Shown here piece after piece: positions 41,226 through 49,143 of a stretch of 64,000 nt of DNA (within the stretch, counting starts at the first letter, position 1; each line of letters begins with the position of its first letter). The position numbers and the translations under genes were made by a program. This stretch comes from CAYRGC01 sp964423795 (GTDB lineage: Bacteria > Patescibacteriota > Gracilibacteria > Peribacterales > Peribacteraceae). The DNA is taken from positions 1 to 64,000 of the forward strand of contig CAYRGC010000001.1 in NCBI GenBank assembly GCA_964423795.1, in the 5' to 3' direction. The notes below the pieces were generated by a model. The model saw only the letters and a program-made list of their open reading frames with translations. It was not told the DNA's origin and did no database searches.

Positions 41226-41561
41226 ATGACGATCACTCACCAGCAATTCAGCGACGTGGACATCCGCGTGGGGCGCGTGCTCTCCGTCGAACCCTTTCCC
41301 GAGGGCAAATACTCGACACACGTGCTTCGGATCGACTTCGGCCCCGAGATCGGCGAGAAGAAGTCGCTCGCGAAGCTGAAGCCGCTCTACGACGGGCCCG
41401 AGCTCGTGGGCAAGCAGGTGATCGCCGTCGTGAACTTTCCGCCGAAGCAGATCGGCAAGCATCTCTCGGAAGTCCTCACGCTCGGCATGCCGGATGCGGA
41501 AGGCAATGCGGTCTTGCTGCATCCGGGGAAAGAGGTGCCGCTCGGAGGAAAACTTTTTTAG
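41226..41561 (+). CDS. CsaA-like tRNA-binding (EMAP/OB-fold) protein, 111 aa
   Basis: Free-standing OB-fold tRNA-binding domain as in CsaA and the MetRS C-terminus: DVDIRVGRVLSVEPFPEG at the N-terminus, VLRIDFGPEIGEKKSLAKL, then GKQVIAVVNFPPKQIGKHLS and SEVLTLGMPDAEGNAVLLHP. 111 residues, the CsaA length. CsaA has been linked to chaperone or secretion assistance; here the role is open. TAGACT ends 6 nt before the ATG. Confidence 0.9.
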   Translation: MTITHQQFSDVDIRVGRVLSVEPFPEGKYSTHVLRIDFGPEIGEKKSLAKLKPLYDGPELVGKQVIAVVNFPPKQIGKHLSEVLTLGMPDAEGNAVLLHPGKEVPLGGKLF

Positions 41562-41565
41562 GGGG

Positions 41566-41589
41566 GAGGTTTAGAGGTTCTGAGGTTCG
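41566..41589 (+). repeat. Octamer tandem array (3 units, GAGGTTYN)
   Basis: Units GAGGTTTA, GAGGTTCT, GAGGTTCG in the gap between the CsaA-like and DipZ-like genes, ending 4 nt before the DipZ-like -10 element. The unit differs from the octamer at 4006 and 43901 but has the same 8-bp period. Confidence 0.7.
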
Positions 41590-41593
41590 GGCG

Positions 41594-41599
41594 TAGACT
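41594..41599 (+). promoter_or_regulatory. -10 element TAGACT before the DipZ-like gene
   Basis: TAGACT ends 6 nt before ATG 41606. Confidence 0.6.
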
Positions 41600-41605
41600 T
41601 TTCGT

Positions 41606-43408
41606 ATGCCTACGCTCGCCTTGACGCTCTTTCTCGCCGGGATGCTCACCATCCTGCTTCCGTGCATCCTGCCGCTGCTCCCGATCGTGGTCGGCGTGAG
41701 CGTGACGGATCGTCATCCGCTCCGGCCGCTTCTGATCGCACTCGGCATGGTCGTGAGCTTCGTCGCCTCGACGTTCCTGCTGCAGGTCGTCCTCGGAAGC
41801 TTCGTGGAGTTCGCCGATGTCGTGCGCGTCGCCTCGTTCTACGTCCTGCTCCTCTTCGGCATCGGCTTCTGCGTGCATCGACGCCCCGCGCAACTCGCCG
41901 GTGCCGCCGTGGGAGCACTGTTTTTCTTGGACAAAGGCTGGCTCGCGGTCCTGATCGCCGCGATTCTCGGGATGATCGCGATGGAGCTCGGCGGACGCGT
42001 CGCGACGTCGCTGCAAACCGTCGGTGCCGAGGTTCAGACGTCCGTTTCCGGGAAACTCGGAAGGAATTCGCTCGGGTCGGCGTTCGTCATCGGCGCGACG
42101 CTCGGCCTCGTGTGGGCGCCGTGCGCGGGACCGGCACTCGGACTCGCCCTCACGCTGGTACGCGACGAACCCGGAATCAAAGCTTTCTTTTACCTGCTCT
42201 GCTACGCGCTCGGCAGCGCGGTGCCGCTCCTCATCGTGGCGTACGGCGGACAGAGGGCAGTCGGAGCCGTCCGATCCATCGGGCCGTGGACGGGAACGAT
42301 CAAGAGCGTCGCCGGCGTTCTCCTCATCCTGATGGCCATCGGCCTTCGCTACGACTATCTCACGCGCTTCCAGACCTGGATCGTGCAAAACACGGGCTAT
42401 GGGGAATTCGGAAACCGGGTCGAAAATCTTCTCTTTCCCGCAACCCGTAACCCGCAACCCGCAACTGATTCCCCCGACTCCATGAAGCTCCCCGTCCTCT
42501 CCCGCGCTCCTGAATTCGCCGGGCTCGGCACCTGGCACAACTCGCCTCCGCTCGAGATGAAAGAGCTCCGAGGCAAGGTGGTCCTTGTCGACTTCTGGAC
42601 CTATAGCTGCATCAACTGCATCCGGACGCTGCCGTACATTCAGGCGTATTGGCAGAAGTACAAGGACCAGCCGTTCGTTCTTGTCGGCATCCACACTCCT
42701 GAATTCACCTTCGAGAAGAGCGACAAGAACGTGGAAATGGCCATCAAAGAACACGGTCTCACGTACCCGATCGCGCAGGATAACGACTTCGGTACCTGGG
42801 ACGCGTTCGCCAACCACTACTGGCCGGCGAAGTACCTGATCGATGCCGAAGGGCGCATCCGCTACGAGCACTTCGGCGAGGGCGGCTACGACGAGACGGA
42901 CGAGGCGATCGCGAGTCTCTTGAAGGAGATCGGTGCGACGGCATCCGGCTCCGTTATCGGTTCCACGAAGGATAGTCAGCTTCCGCAAGGACCCATCACG
43001 CCCGAGACGTACCTGCATTCGCGCAGCTGGCCGGCTTTCCAGAACGCCTCCGGCGATCCGGACGAGGACATCCACGACTACGTCCTCCCCGCAGATGTCT
43101 CGACGAATCGGTTCGTGCTCGGGGGCTCATGGCAGCTCGTGGAAGACGAACGCCAAGTTCTGCGATCGACGGAAGGCGACATCCGCATCCACGCCGTCGC
43201 CGGGGAAGTGAACCTGGTGCTTGGACTCGAAGACAATGCCTCACCCGTGCAAGCGTCGGTAACCGTCGACGGTACACCCGGGAAGACGTTCACCGTCGAT
43301 CGCCACGACCTCTATACGCTCTTCAAAGGCGACTACGGCGACCACGACGTCGTCCTTCACTTGAAGGGCAAGGGCGTCGGTGCGTATGCGTTTACGTTCG
43401 GAGGCTAA
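41606..43408 (+). CDS. DipZ-like fusion: CcdA/DsbD membrane domain + thioredoxin-like domain + C-terminal beta domain
   Basis: Transfers reducing power across the membrane. Residues about 1-260 are the CcdA-type membrane part with its Cys in ILLPCILPLLPIVVG and VWAPCAGPALGLAL. A linker at about 278-295 includes PATRNPQPATDSPDS, encoded by a heptamer array. The TlpA/thioredoxin domain (about 297-440) has the redox motif SCINCIRTLPYIQAYW. The C-terminal domain (about 465-600; LGGSWQLVEDERQVLRS) matches the carbohydrate-binding-like end of mycobacterial DipZ. 600 residues. Substrate proteins are probably secreted Cys proteins; unproven. Confidence 0.9.
   Translation: MPTLALTLFLAGMLTILLPCILPLLPIVVGVSVTDRHPLRPLLIALGMVVSFVASTFLLQVVLGSFVEFADVVRVASFYVLLLFGIGFCVHRRPAQLAGAAVGALFFLDKGWLAVLIAAILGMIAMELGGRVATSLQTVGAEVQTSVSGKLGRNSLGSAFVIGATLGLVWAPCAGPALGLALTLVRDEPGIKAFFYLLCYALGSAVPLLIVAYGGQRAVGAVRSIGPWTGTIKSVAGVLLILMAIGLRYDYLTRFQTWIVQNTGYGEFGNRVENLLFPATRNPQPATDSPDSMKLPVLSRAPEFAGLGTWHNSPPLEMKELRGKVVLVDFWTYSCINCIRTLPYIQAYWQKYKDQPFVLVGIHTPEFTFEKSDKNVEMAIKEHGLTYPIAQDNDFGTWDAFANHYWPAKYLIDAEGRIRYEHFGEGGYDETDEAIASLLKEIGATASGSVIGSTKDSQLPQGPITPETYLHSRSWPAFQNASGDPDEDIHDYVLPADVSTNRFVLGGSWQLVEDERQVLRSTEGDIRIHAVAGEVNLVLGLEDNASPVQASVTVDGTPGKTFTVDRHDLYTLFKGDYGDHDVVLHLKGKGVGAYAFTFGG
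42438..42465 (-). repeat. Heptamer tandem array (4 units) in the DipZ-like linker
   Basis: Units CCGCAAC, CCGTAAC, CCGCAAC, CCGCAAC, differing from 2724-2751 at one base of 28. Located exactly between the membrane and thioredoxin domains. Confidence 0.85.
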
Positions 43409-43641
43409 AGATGTTTATTGAGAAACGCTCGTTCGGAATGGGATTTTAGATAACGTTCGAATGCGAATGCGCGCTCACAGTCCTGAAAAGCAGTACAGCT
43501 TTTGAGAGTCCAAGGACGATATTTGTTTGTATGAATGCTCTTACCTGCATTGTGTTCATCGAATCGACGTCGCACATTCTTCGTTAGACCTATGTAAAAA
43601 TGATTGGAGAGCGACGACTCGAGAATATACACAAAAAACAT
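43405..43641 (-). CDS. GIY-YIG nuclease-domain protein (UPF0213-like), 78 aa
   Basis: Single GIY-YIG domain: FVYILESSLSNHFYIGLTKN holds the VYI...FYIGLT variant of the signature, then RRRFDEHNAG (Arg and His) and the C-terminal FERYLKSHSERAF with the catalytic-type Glu. About 80 residues, the usual length of this small family, whose cellular function is not well established. ATG 43641 chosen as it begins directly at the domain. It overlaps the convergent DipZ-like gene by 4 bp. Locally AT-richer than its neighbours, suggesting mobility. Confidence 0.88.
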   Translation of the reverse strand: MFFVYILESSLSNHFYIGLTKNVRRRFDEHNAGKSIHTNKYRPWTLKSCTAFQDCERAFAFERYLKSHSERAFLNKHL

Positions 43642-43739
43642 ATCTGTACGTTGAAGGAGCCGGCTCCGCGGCGCTACGCCGTGCCATCCGGCTTCAGGCA
43701 TTCATGAGTACTTCTTGGCTCTGGATGCATCTCGGCGAA

Positions 43740-43759
43740 GTTCTGTCGGCAGACAGAAC
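43740..43759 (-). terminator. Hairpin downstream of tRNA-Leu
   Basis: Perfect 8-bp stem GTTCTGTC/GACAGAAC with a 4-nt loop, 9 nt beyond the tRNA 3' end on the minus strand. The T-tract is weak, so termination is probable rather than certain. Confidence 0.5.
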
Positions 43760-43768
43760 GTAGCCGGA

Positions 43769-43854
43769 TGGTGCCGCTGCCTGGAATCGAACCAGGACGC
43801 CCGTGAGGGCAAGGGATTTTAAGTCCCTCGTGTCTACCATTTCACCACAGCGGC
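43769..43854 (-). tRNA. tRNA-Leu (anticodon TAA)
   Basis: Acceptor GCCGCTG/CAGCGGC, anticodon stem AGGGA/TCCCT around CTTAAAA giving TAA, long variable arm (TGCCCTCACGGGCGT), T arm with GGTTCGATTCC, discriminator A and encoded CCA. A TATAGT element at 43874-43879 lies about 20 nt upstream. Confidence 0.96.
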
Positions 43855-43900
43855 AGGTTGGGAGAATGAACAAACTATACCATCGAAAAATCCATCCCCA

Positions 43901-43924
43901 GTATTCCAGTACTCCAATAGTCCG
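43901..43924 (+). repeat. Octamer tandem array (3 units, GTATTCCA type)
   Basis: GTATTCCA, GTACTCCA and the degenerate ATAGTCCG, between tRNA-Leu and the sortase stop; GTATTCCAGTACTC is shared with the array at 4006-4037. Confidence 0.65.
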
Positions 43925-43925
43925 A

Positions 43926-45167
43926 TCAGATGGGAAGCGCTTCCAACTGCACCTTCGGCACGACTTCCTTGTCGGTGCGCTCGCCCACGGCGAGTGGGGC
44001 GCCCGTGACCGGATCCACCTCCACGGCGCGGACGATGAGGCGTCGTAAGGTCGTGCCGGTCGGCGTGCAGGTCATGAGCGTGGAGATGCGCTGGTCGACG
44101 GGTTGGTCGAGGACGGAGGTGTCGCTCGGCTGGATCTCGAACTTCTTCTCCACGATGTAGCGGTGCCGGTCGCCGTTGAAGTACACCCAGTACTCGTCGC
44201 CGACGGAAAGATCGCTCAAGCGCGCGAAGACGGTCTTGTATTTGCCCGGATCCCACGGGTAATAGGAACTGTGGCCGGTCACGAAGAAGTTCCCTGCCTG
44301 GCCGGGACGCGCGGTGCCCGGGTAGTGAACCACGCCCTGCTGGAGGGCCGATTGGATGTCGGCTTCGACCTGCGTCCAGTCCTGGCGCAGAAGCGCCTCG
44401 ACGGACGGGTTCACGAGCGGGACGTTCAGGTGCAGCTTGGGGATGATGACGCGGTTGTCCGGCGGACCGACCGTGGGCAGGTAGCTGAAGAGTTCGCCGC
44501 GGTCCCGCGCGGCGTCGTTTTCGGAAGTGACGGAGCCGACGAGCGCCGCGTCGGCGATCGAGGCGGCGTCCTCGAGGGACGGGTGTTCCAGGAAGATGTC
44601 GAGCTTCGCGCTCGCGATCTGGATGAAGCTCTGGTAGTTCATCGCGACAAACAGGATGCCGAAGATCGTCGCGAAGGTGCCGCCGAAGCGGACGATGTCG
44701 ATCAGAAACAGCGTGCCGCGGCTGTACTGCCGAACATGCTTCTTGCCGGAGCGCACCCAGACCGGCTGCGTAAGGCCGGCCCACAGGCGCTTGAGCGCGC
44801 CAAGGAACCCGCCTCTGGCCTCCTTGAGGAGCACGGGCGCGGCATCCACGCTCACTTTGTACTGGTGAATTCCCTCTCGGAGCGCCTCCTTGGCCGTGGA
44901 GGCGGCTGTAAGCAGCGCTTCGCGGGCGTTATTGCGGCCCCGTTGGACAACGCGGAACACATCGACCGTCGATTCCGTGGAAACGGCCGCATACTCGTCG
45001 GACTGCCACGCGGCATCGTCGATGAAGCTTTGGATCGAGACCTCCTCCGTGATGTCCGAAGCCTCCTCCGGTTCCACGAACGACGGCGCGGACTCCTCCG
45101 TTTGCGGGAGGACGATGTCGCCGTTTTCGTCGTACGAGGCGCTGTGGCGGCTATCGCGCGAAGGCAT
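43926..45167 (-). CDS. Sortase family transpeptidase with a long N-terminal cytoplasmic region
   Basis: Anchors or crosslinks surface proteins. Residues 1-155 are charged and presumably cytoplasmic (acidic N-terminus, then a helical part). A TM segment follows at about 157-180 (GTLFLIDIVRFGGTFATIFG). The extracytoplasmic sortase domain spans about 225-400: VIIPKLHLNVPLVNPSVEAL, catalytic His in FFVTGHSSYYPWDPGKY (about 294), catalytic Cys in TLMTCTPTGTTLRRLIV (about 364) with the Arg following. 413 residues, long for a sortase because of the N-terminal part. Likely substrates in this window are the two proteins at 29137 and 30317. TATACT lies 6 nt before the ATG, preceded by TGG (extended -10). 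Confidence 0.9.
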   Translation of the reverse strand: MPSRDSRHSASYDENGDIVLPQTEESAPSFVEPEEASDITEEVSIQSFIDDAAWQSDEYAAVSTESTVDVFRVVQRGRNNAREALLTAASTAKEALREGIHQYKVSVDAAPVLLKEARGGFLGALKRLWAGLTQPVWVRSGKKHVRQYSRGTLFLIDIVRFGGTFATIFGILFVAMNYQSFIQIASAKLDIFLEHPSLEDAASIADAALVGSVTSENDAARDRGELFSYLPTVGPPDNRVIIPKLHLNVPLVNPSVEALLRQDWTQVEADIQSALQQGVVHYPGTARPGQAGNFFVTGHSSYYPWDPGKYKTVFARLSDLSVGDEYWVYFNGDRHRYIVEKKFEIQPSDTSVLDQPVDQRISTLMTCTPTGTTLRRLIVRAVEVDPVTGAPLAVGERTDKEVVPKVQLEALPI

Positions 45168-45173
45168 CGGGGT

Positions 45174-45179
45174 AGTATA
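45174..45179 (-). promoter_or_regulatory. -10 element TATACT before the sortase gene
   Basis: Minus-strand TGGTATACT (extended -10) ends 6 nt before the ATG. Confidence 0.65.
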
Positions 45180-45253
45180 CCAGGAAAATGGCTTCCGGGA
45201 AAGGAAAAGCTCTCATAGAACCCGCAGTCTGACAAGCCCGAAGAAGGGCTTTC

Positions 45254-46351
45254 TCAAGCCGCGTTCATGATCCCGCCTCCAACGACCTCTTCACCGCGGT
45301 AGAGCACCAGGCACTGACCAGGTGCCAGGGGAGGGGATTGTGGCTTCCCGAAGGCGAATTCAGCCTTTCCCTGACGATAGACCAGCGTGCCGCGCTCTTT
45401 TTGGCCGAGGGCACGCGTGCGGCACTCGAACCCGACCGCTTCTCCCTCAGGCGGCGCCCAGGAGACGAAGCGCACGTCGCTGAGCGTGACGGATGCCTGC
45501 GTCTCCGTTCCTTTCTCGTTCACGACGAGGCGGTTCGCGGACGCGTCCTTCGCCACCACCTCGAGGGGGATCTTGAGTCCGCCGATGCGAAGGCCCCGTC
45601 GCTGGCCGACGGTATAGAGGGGGAGTCCCGCGTGGGATCCGACGACGGTGCCGTCGCGGCGCACGATCTCGCCCGGACGCATGTCGGGAATGTAGCGCTT
45701 GAGGAATTCCTGCGGTTGCTTCTCCGGGAAGAAGCAGAGGTCCTGACTCTCTCGGTACTGCTCGTCGAAGGGCACGCCGAACGTCTTGGCGAGCGCGAAC
45801 ACCTCTTCCTTCCGCAGTCCCCCGAGCGGGAACAGCACGCTCGAGAGTTGCTCCTGCGTGAGGCCGTAGAGATAGTAGCTTTGGTCCTTCGGAGCGTCGG
45901 CGGCTTCGAGGAGGAGAAAGCGCTCCGTCCCCTCGGAAGTTCGTTCGAGCGCGACTCTCGCGTAGTGACCCGTGGCGAGCTTTTCGCAGCCGTATTCCTT
46001 CATGAGCTCCAAAAGTTTTCCGAATTTGATCGTGCGGTTGCAGCCGATGCAGGGATTCGGCGTGCGGCCGCTTCGGTACCCCTCGAGGAACGGATCCACC
46101 ACGTTCGCCTTGAACTCCTCTTGCAGGTCGACGATGTGATAGGGGATCCCAAGCGTGCGCGCGACGTTCGCCGCGCGAGCCGCCGTCTGCGCGTTGCAGC
46201 ACTTGCTCGGCAGCACCTCCGCGAGCGCGGGAGCCAGCGGGTCGCTCCAGAGCAGGAACCGCACGCCGACGAGCTCGTGCCCCTGCGCGCGGAGCAGATG
46301 CGCCACGACGCTGGAGTCTATGCCACCCGACAATGCGACCAGAATCTTCAT
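45254..46351 (-). CDS. mnmA: tRNA-specific 2-thiouridylase MnmA
   Basis: Thiolates U34 of tRNA-Lys, -Glu and -Gln. N-terminal PP-loop ALSGGIDSSVVAHLL, catalytic Cys in TPNPCIGCNRTIKFG, ATGHYAR, KDQSYYLYGLTQEQL and the second Cys in ESQDLCFFPE; the C-terminal domains have YTVGQRRGL and the beta-barrel ending near CLVLYRGEEVVGGG. 365 residues. TACAAT lies 9 nt before the ATG. Divergent from the unknown gene at 46432. Confidence 0.96.
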   Translation of the reverse strand: MKILVALSGGIDSSVVAHLLRAQGHELVGVRFLLWSDPLAPALAEVLPSKCCNAQTAARAANVARTLGIPYHIVDLQEEFKANVVDPFLEGYRSGRTPNPCIGCNRTIKFGKLLELMKEYGCEKLATGHYARVALERTSEGTERFLLLEAADAPKDQSYYLYGLTQEQLSSVLFPLGGLRKEEVFALAKTFGVPFDEQYRESQDLCFFPEKQPQEFLKRYIPDMRPGEIVRRDGTVVGSHAGLPLYTVGQRRGLRIGGLKIPLEVVAKDASANRLVVNEKGTETQASVTLSDVRFVSWAPPEGEAVGFECRTRALGQKERGTLVYRQGKAEFAFGKPQSPPLAPGQCLVLYRGEEVVGGGIMNAA

Positions 46352-46419
46352 CGAGCGCCAATTGTAGCGGAATTCCTGTGCCTGCCATGTCGAAAACTTC
46401 CGAACCCGCGGGGATGACG

Positions 46420-46425
46420 TACGAT
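46420..46425 (+). promoter_or_regulatory. -10 element TACGAT before the gene at 46432
   Basis: TACGAT, with TG three bases before it, ends 6 nt before ATG 46432 and decides that start over upstream in-frame Met codons. Confidence 0.5.
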
Positions 46426-46431
46426 CGGGAC

Positions 46432-46926
46432 ATGGCCATTCCTCTGTATCTCCTCGATGCCAGTATCGGCATTCGGCTCGATCCCGAGGCGAATTTCCGA
46501 AACGTACGCCCGCCCGAAGACGATCTGGGAGTGCGGTGCATTCTTCGCGATTGTCAGGAAGAGTGGGTGAGGCTGTTTGTTGATGGCGCCCAGGATTCAA
46601 GGGAAAAGATGGATATGGTTCAACGCGTCGCTGGGCACTTGCAACAGACGATTCTGTACTACGCGCAGTATTTCCGTGATGAGACGACGCGCATGCTCCT
46701 CATCCGCGCCGGAGAGCAGGCATGGGTGCTGCAACGGTATGTCGAAGCATGGGAGTTTCCCGAACCCGCCATCGAAGACGTGTTCCAAAGTTGCCGTGAG
46801 CTGCTGAAGTCGCACGGGATCTTGGATGAAGACTTGGTGATCCCCGCATGGATGTGCGAATTGTCGTCCGTGACGCCGGGCGCATCGGAAGAGGGGATTC
46901 GAGCGGCAGGAACGTGCGGCTTATGA
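46432..46926 (+). CDS. Hypothetical protein, 164 aa
   Basis: Unknown soluble, acidic, largely helical protein (MAIPLYLLDASIGIRLDPEA at the N-terminus; AGEQAWVLQRYVEAWEFPEP in the middle). No recognised domain. The start at 46432 is set by TACGAT 6 nt upstream. It is followed after 13 nt by the DUF5671-like gene, which has its own -10 within that gap. Confidence 0.6.
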   Translation: MAIPLYLLDASIGIRLDPEANFRNVRPPEDDLGVRCILRDCQEEWVRLFVDGAQDSREKMDMVQRVAGHLQQTILYYAQYFRDETTRMLLIRAGEQAWVLQRYVEAWEFPEPAIEDVFQSCRELLKSHGILDEDLVIPAWMCELSSVTPGASEEGIRAAGTCGL

Positions 46927-46939
46927 TAGGATCGTCGCT

Positions 46940-48019
46940 ATGACCCACTCTTCCAACGATCTTCCGACATTCATCGCTCACGCCCGCGGCAAGGGCATGG
47001 ACGCACAAACGATCCGCATGCTTCTCCTCAGCAACGGTTGGAAGGAGAAGGACATCGCCGAGGCGATGGCCTCGTCGGCCCTCGATATGCCGGTCCCGAC
47101 GCCGCCGGACGCCGGTTCCGCGCGCGACACGTTCTTCCACCTGCTGTCGTTCGTCTCGCTCATCTCCACCGTCACGGCGCTCATCACGCTGTTTTTTGAG
47201 TACCTCAACCGCGCTCTCCCCGACGCGGCGTACGAGACGTATTACTCCTACGATGACTTCAGCGGCATCCGTTGGTCGATGGCCGTCGTGCTCGTCTCGT
47301 TCCCGCTCCTCGCCTGGATGGCGAGGCTCCTCACGCGCGAGTACGCGAGGCATCCCGAGAAGCTCGGGAGCGCCGCGCGCCGCTGGATCACGTACCTGAT
47401 CCTCTTCATTTCCGCGTGCACGCTCATCGGCGACCTCATCACGTTGCTCTTTTATCTGCTCGACGGGGAACTCACCCTGCGCTTCGTGCTGAAGGTGCTT
47501 GTCGTCCTCGTCCTCTGCGGCCTGCCGTTCCTGTACTTCCTGCGTTCGATGCGCCTCACGGCCGAGACGTACGCCGCCTCGCCCATCCACAAGGTCTTCC
47601 TGGGCGCGGGTGCCGCCATCGTCCTCGTCGCCTTCGTCTGGGGACTCCTCATCGTCGGGACGCCCGCCTACGGCCGCAGCCAACGCATGGACGACGACCG
47701 CGTGAACGATCTCCGCGCGATCCAGCAGGAGCTGTACTCCATCGCGTACGAAAACCGTCAGTGGGACCAGAACGCGAAGCCCACGAAGCCGCTGCCAGGA
47801 AACCTCGACGAGATGCTGGCTCAAGCGGTCAATGCGCATCCCGATATCGTCGACCCGGAAACCGGCGCGCCGTACGAGTATCAGGTCAAAGCGGGAAGCG
47901 CCTTCTCGCTCTGCGCGAATTTCGCGCTTTCGCGCGACAATCAGTACGACGTTTTCTGGAATCACCCGGCCGGGCGTTCCTGCTTCGAGTTCAATCTTCT
48001 GAAGCCCGTCACGCGCTAA
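46940..48019 (+). CDS. DUF5671-like four-TM membrane protein with a soluble C-terminal domain
   Basis: The N-terminus (THSSNDLPTFIAHARGKGMD) is a small helical module with SNGWKEKDIAEAM. A membrane domain of about four to five segments (about residues 63-88, 113-134, 150-170, 180-200, 216-236) carries motifs I associate with DUF5671 (DTFFHLLSFVSLISTVTALI, IRWSMAVVLVSFPLLAW). After the last TM comes a soluble domain of about 115 residues (LPGNLDEMLAQAVNAHPDIV, YEYQVKAGSAFSLCANFALS) resembling the globular part of pilin-like proteins. 359 residues. TAGGAT lies 7 nt before the ATG. Confidence 0.75.
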   Translation: MTHSSNDLPTFIAHARGKGMDAQTIRMLLLSNGWKEKDIAEAMASSALDMPVPTPPDAGSARDTFFHLLSFVSLISTVTALITLFFEYLNRALPDAAYETYYSYDDFSGIRWSMAVVLVSFPLLAWMARLLTREYARHPEKLGSAARRWITYLILFISACTLIGDLITLLFYLLDGELTLRFVLKVLVVLVLCGLPFLYFLRSMRLTAETYAASPIHKVFLGAGAAIVLVAFVWGLLIVGTPAYGRSQRMDDDRVNDLRAIQQELYSIAYENRQWDQNAKPTKPLPGNLDEMLAQAVNAHPDIVDPETGAPYEYQVKAGSAFSLCANFALSRDNQYDVFWNHPAGRSCFEFNLLKPVTR

Positions 48020-48032
48020 CATTTCGGTATCC

Positions 48033-48059
48033 AAGGCCGGGTGCTCCCCGGCCTTTTTT
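48033..48059 (+). terminator. Rho-independent terminator
   Basis: AAGGCCGGG/CCCGGCCTT with a short loop and six T, between the DUF5671-like gene and prfA. Confidence 0.9.
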
Positions 48060-48063
48060 CGAG

Positions 48064-48069
48064 TATCCT
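48064..48069 (+). promoter_or_regulatory. -10 element TATCCT before prfA
   Basis: TATCCT ends 6 nt before GTG 48076, immediately downstream of the previous gene's terminator. Confidence 0.6.
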
Positions 48070-48075
48070 TCGTCC

Positions 48076-49134
48076 GTGCGCGAAAAACTCGTCGCCCTCT
48101 CGGCCGAACTCACGCGTCTGCAGGAGCAGATGCAGGACCCGTCGGTGCTCGCCGACCGCAAGGAAATGATCCGGATCGGCAGGCGCCTCAAGGAGATCCA
48201 ACGCGCTCCGGAACTGCTTGCGGAGTGGGACCGGACGCAATCGGCGCTTACCGTCGCCCCGGAGGTGGCGAAGGATCCCGAGCTCAAGGCCCTCGCGGAG
48301 GAAGAGGCCAAGGCCGCGAGGCAGGCGATGCCGGAGCTCGAGAAGCGCATCCGTGAATTCCTGCTTCCGAAGGATCCCCTCGATGAACGGAGCGTCATCC
48401 TGGAAGTCCGCGCGGGCACCGGCGGCGAGGAAGCCGCGCTCTTCGCGGCCGAGCTGCTGCGCATGTACATCCGTTTCGCGGAACTCCAGGGCTGGACCAC
48501 CGAGATCATCGATTCGTCCGACGCCGGCGCGGGAGGCCTCAAGGAAGCGTCTTGTCGTATCGAGGGTTCGGGCGTGTACGGCATGTTGAAATTCGAGAGC
48601 GGCGTGCACCGCGTCCAGCGCATTCCGGCCACGGAAGCGAAGGGCCGCATCCACACGTCCACGGCGACGATCGCGATCCTCTCCGAGGCCGAGGAGGTGG
48701 ATATCGTCATTCGCAACGAGGACCTGCGTATCGACACCTACCGCTCCGGCGGAGCCGGCGGACAGCACGTCAACAAAACCGAATCCGCGATCCGCATCAC
48801 GCATCTGCCGACGGGCGTCGTAGTCGCCTGCCAGACGGAACGCAGCCAGATCAAGAACCGCGCGCTGGCGATGAGCTTGCTCCGCAGCCGTCTCTACGCG
48901 GCGCAGGAGGAGAAACTCGCCAAGGAGCGCGGGGAGCAGCGCGCGGGTCAGGTGGGAACCGCCGACCGCAGCGAGAAGATCCGCACCTACAATTTCCCGC
49001 AGGACCGCCTGACGGACCACCGTCTCAACGAGAACTTCGGGAACCTTCCCGCGATCATGGAAGGCGACATCCGAAAGATCGTCGATCGGCTGCGCGAATG
49101 GGACATTGGGGATCGGCTGCGCACACTGCACTGA
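48076..49134 (+). CDS. prfA: Peptide chain release factor 1
   Basis: Terminates translation at UAA and UAG. N-terminal helical domain; then EVRAGTGGEEAALFAAELLR; the codon-recognition tripeptide PAT in VQRIPATEAKGRIHTST, which marks RF1 rather than RF2; the catalytic GGQ in YRSGGAGGQHVNKTESAIRI; C-terminal LTDHRLNENF. 352 residues. GTG start chosen because TATCCT ends 6 nt upstream. A downstream prmC-type methyltransferase is not present. Confidence 0.97.
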   Translation: MREKLVALSAELTRLQEQMQDPSVLADRKEMIRIGRRLKEIQRAPELLAEWDRTQSALTVAPEVAKDPELKALAEEEAKAARQAMPELEKRIREFLLPKDPLDERSVILEVRAGTGGEEAALFAAELLRMYIRFAELQGWTTEIIDSSDAGAGGLKEASCRIEGSGVYGMLKFESGVHRVQRIPATEAKGRIHTSTATIAILSEAEEVDIVIRNEDLRIDTYRSGGAGGQHVNKTESAIRITHLPTGVVVACQTERSQIKNRALAMSLLRSRLYAAQEEKLAKERGEQRAGQVGTADRSEKIRTYNFPQDRLTDHRLNENFGNLPAIMEGDIRKIVDRLREWDIGDRLRTLH

Positions 49135-49143
49135 ACGCGCGGC

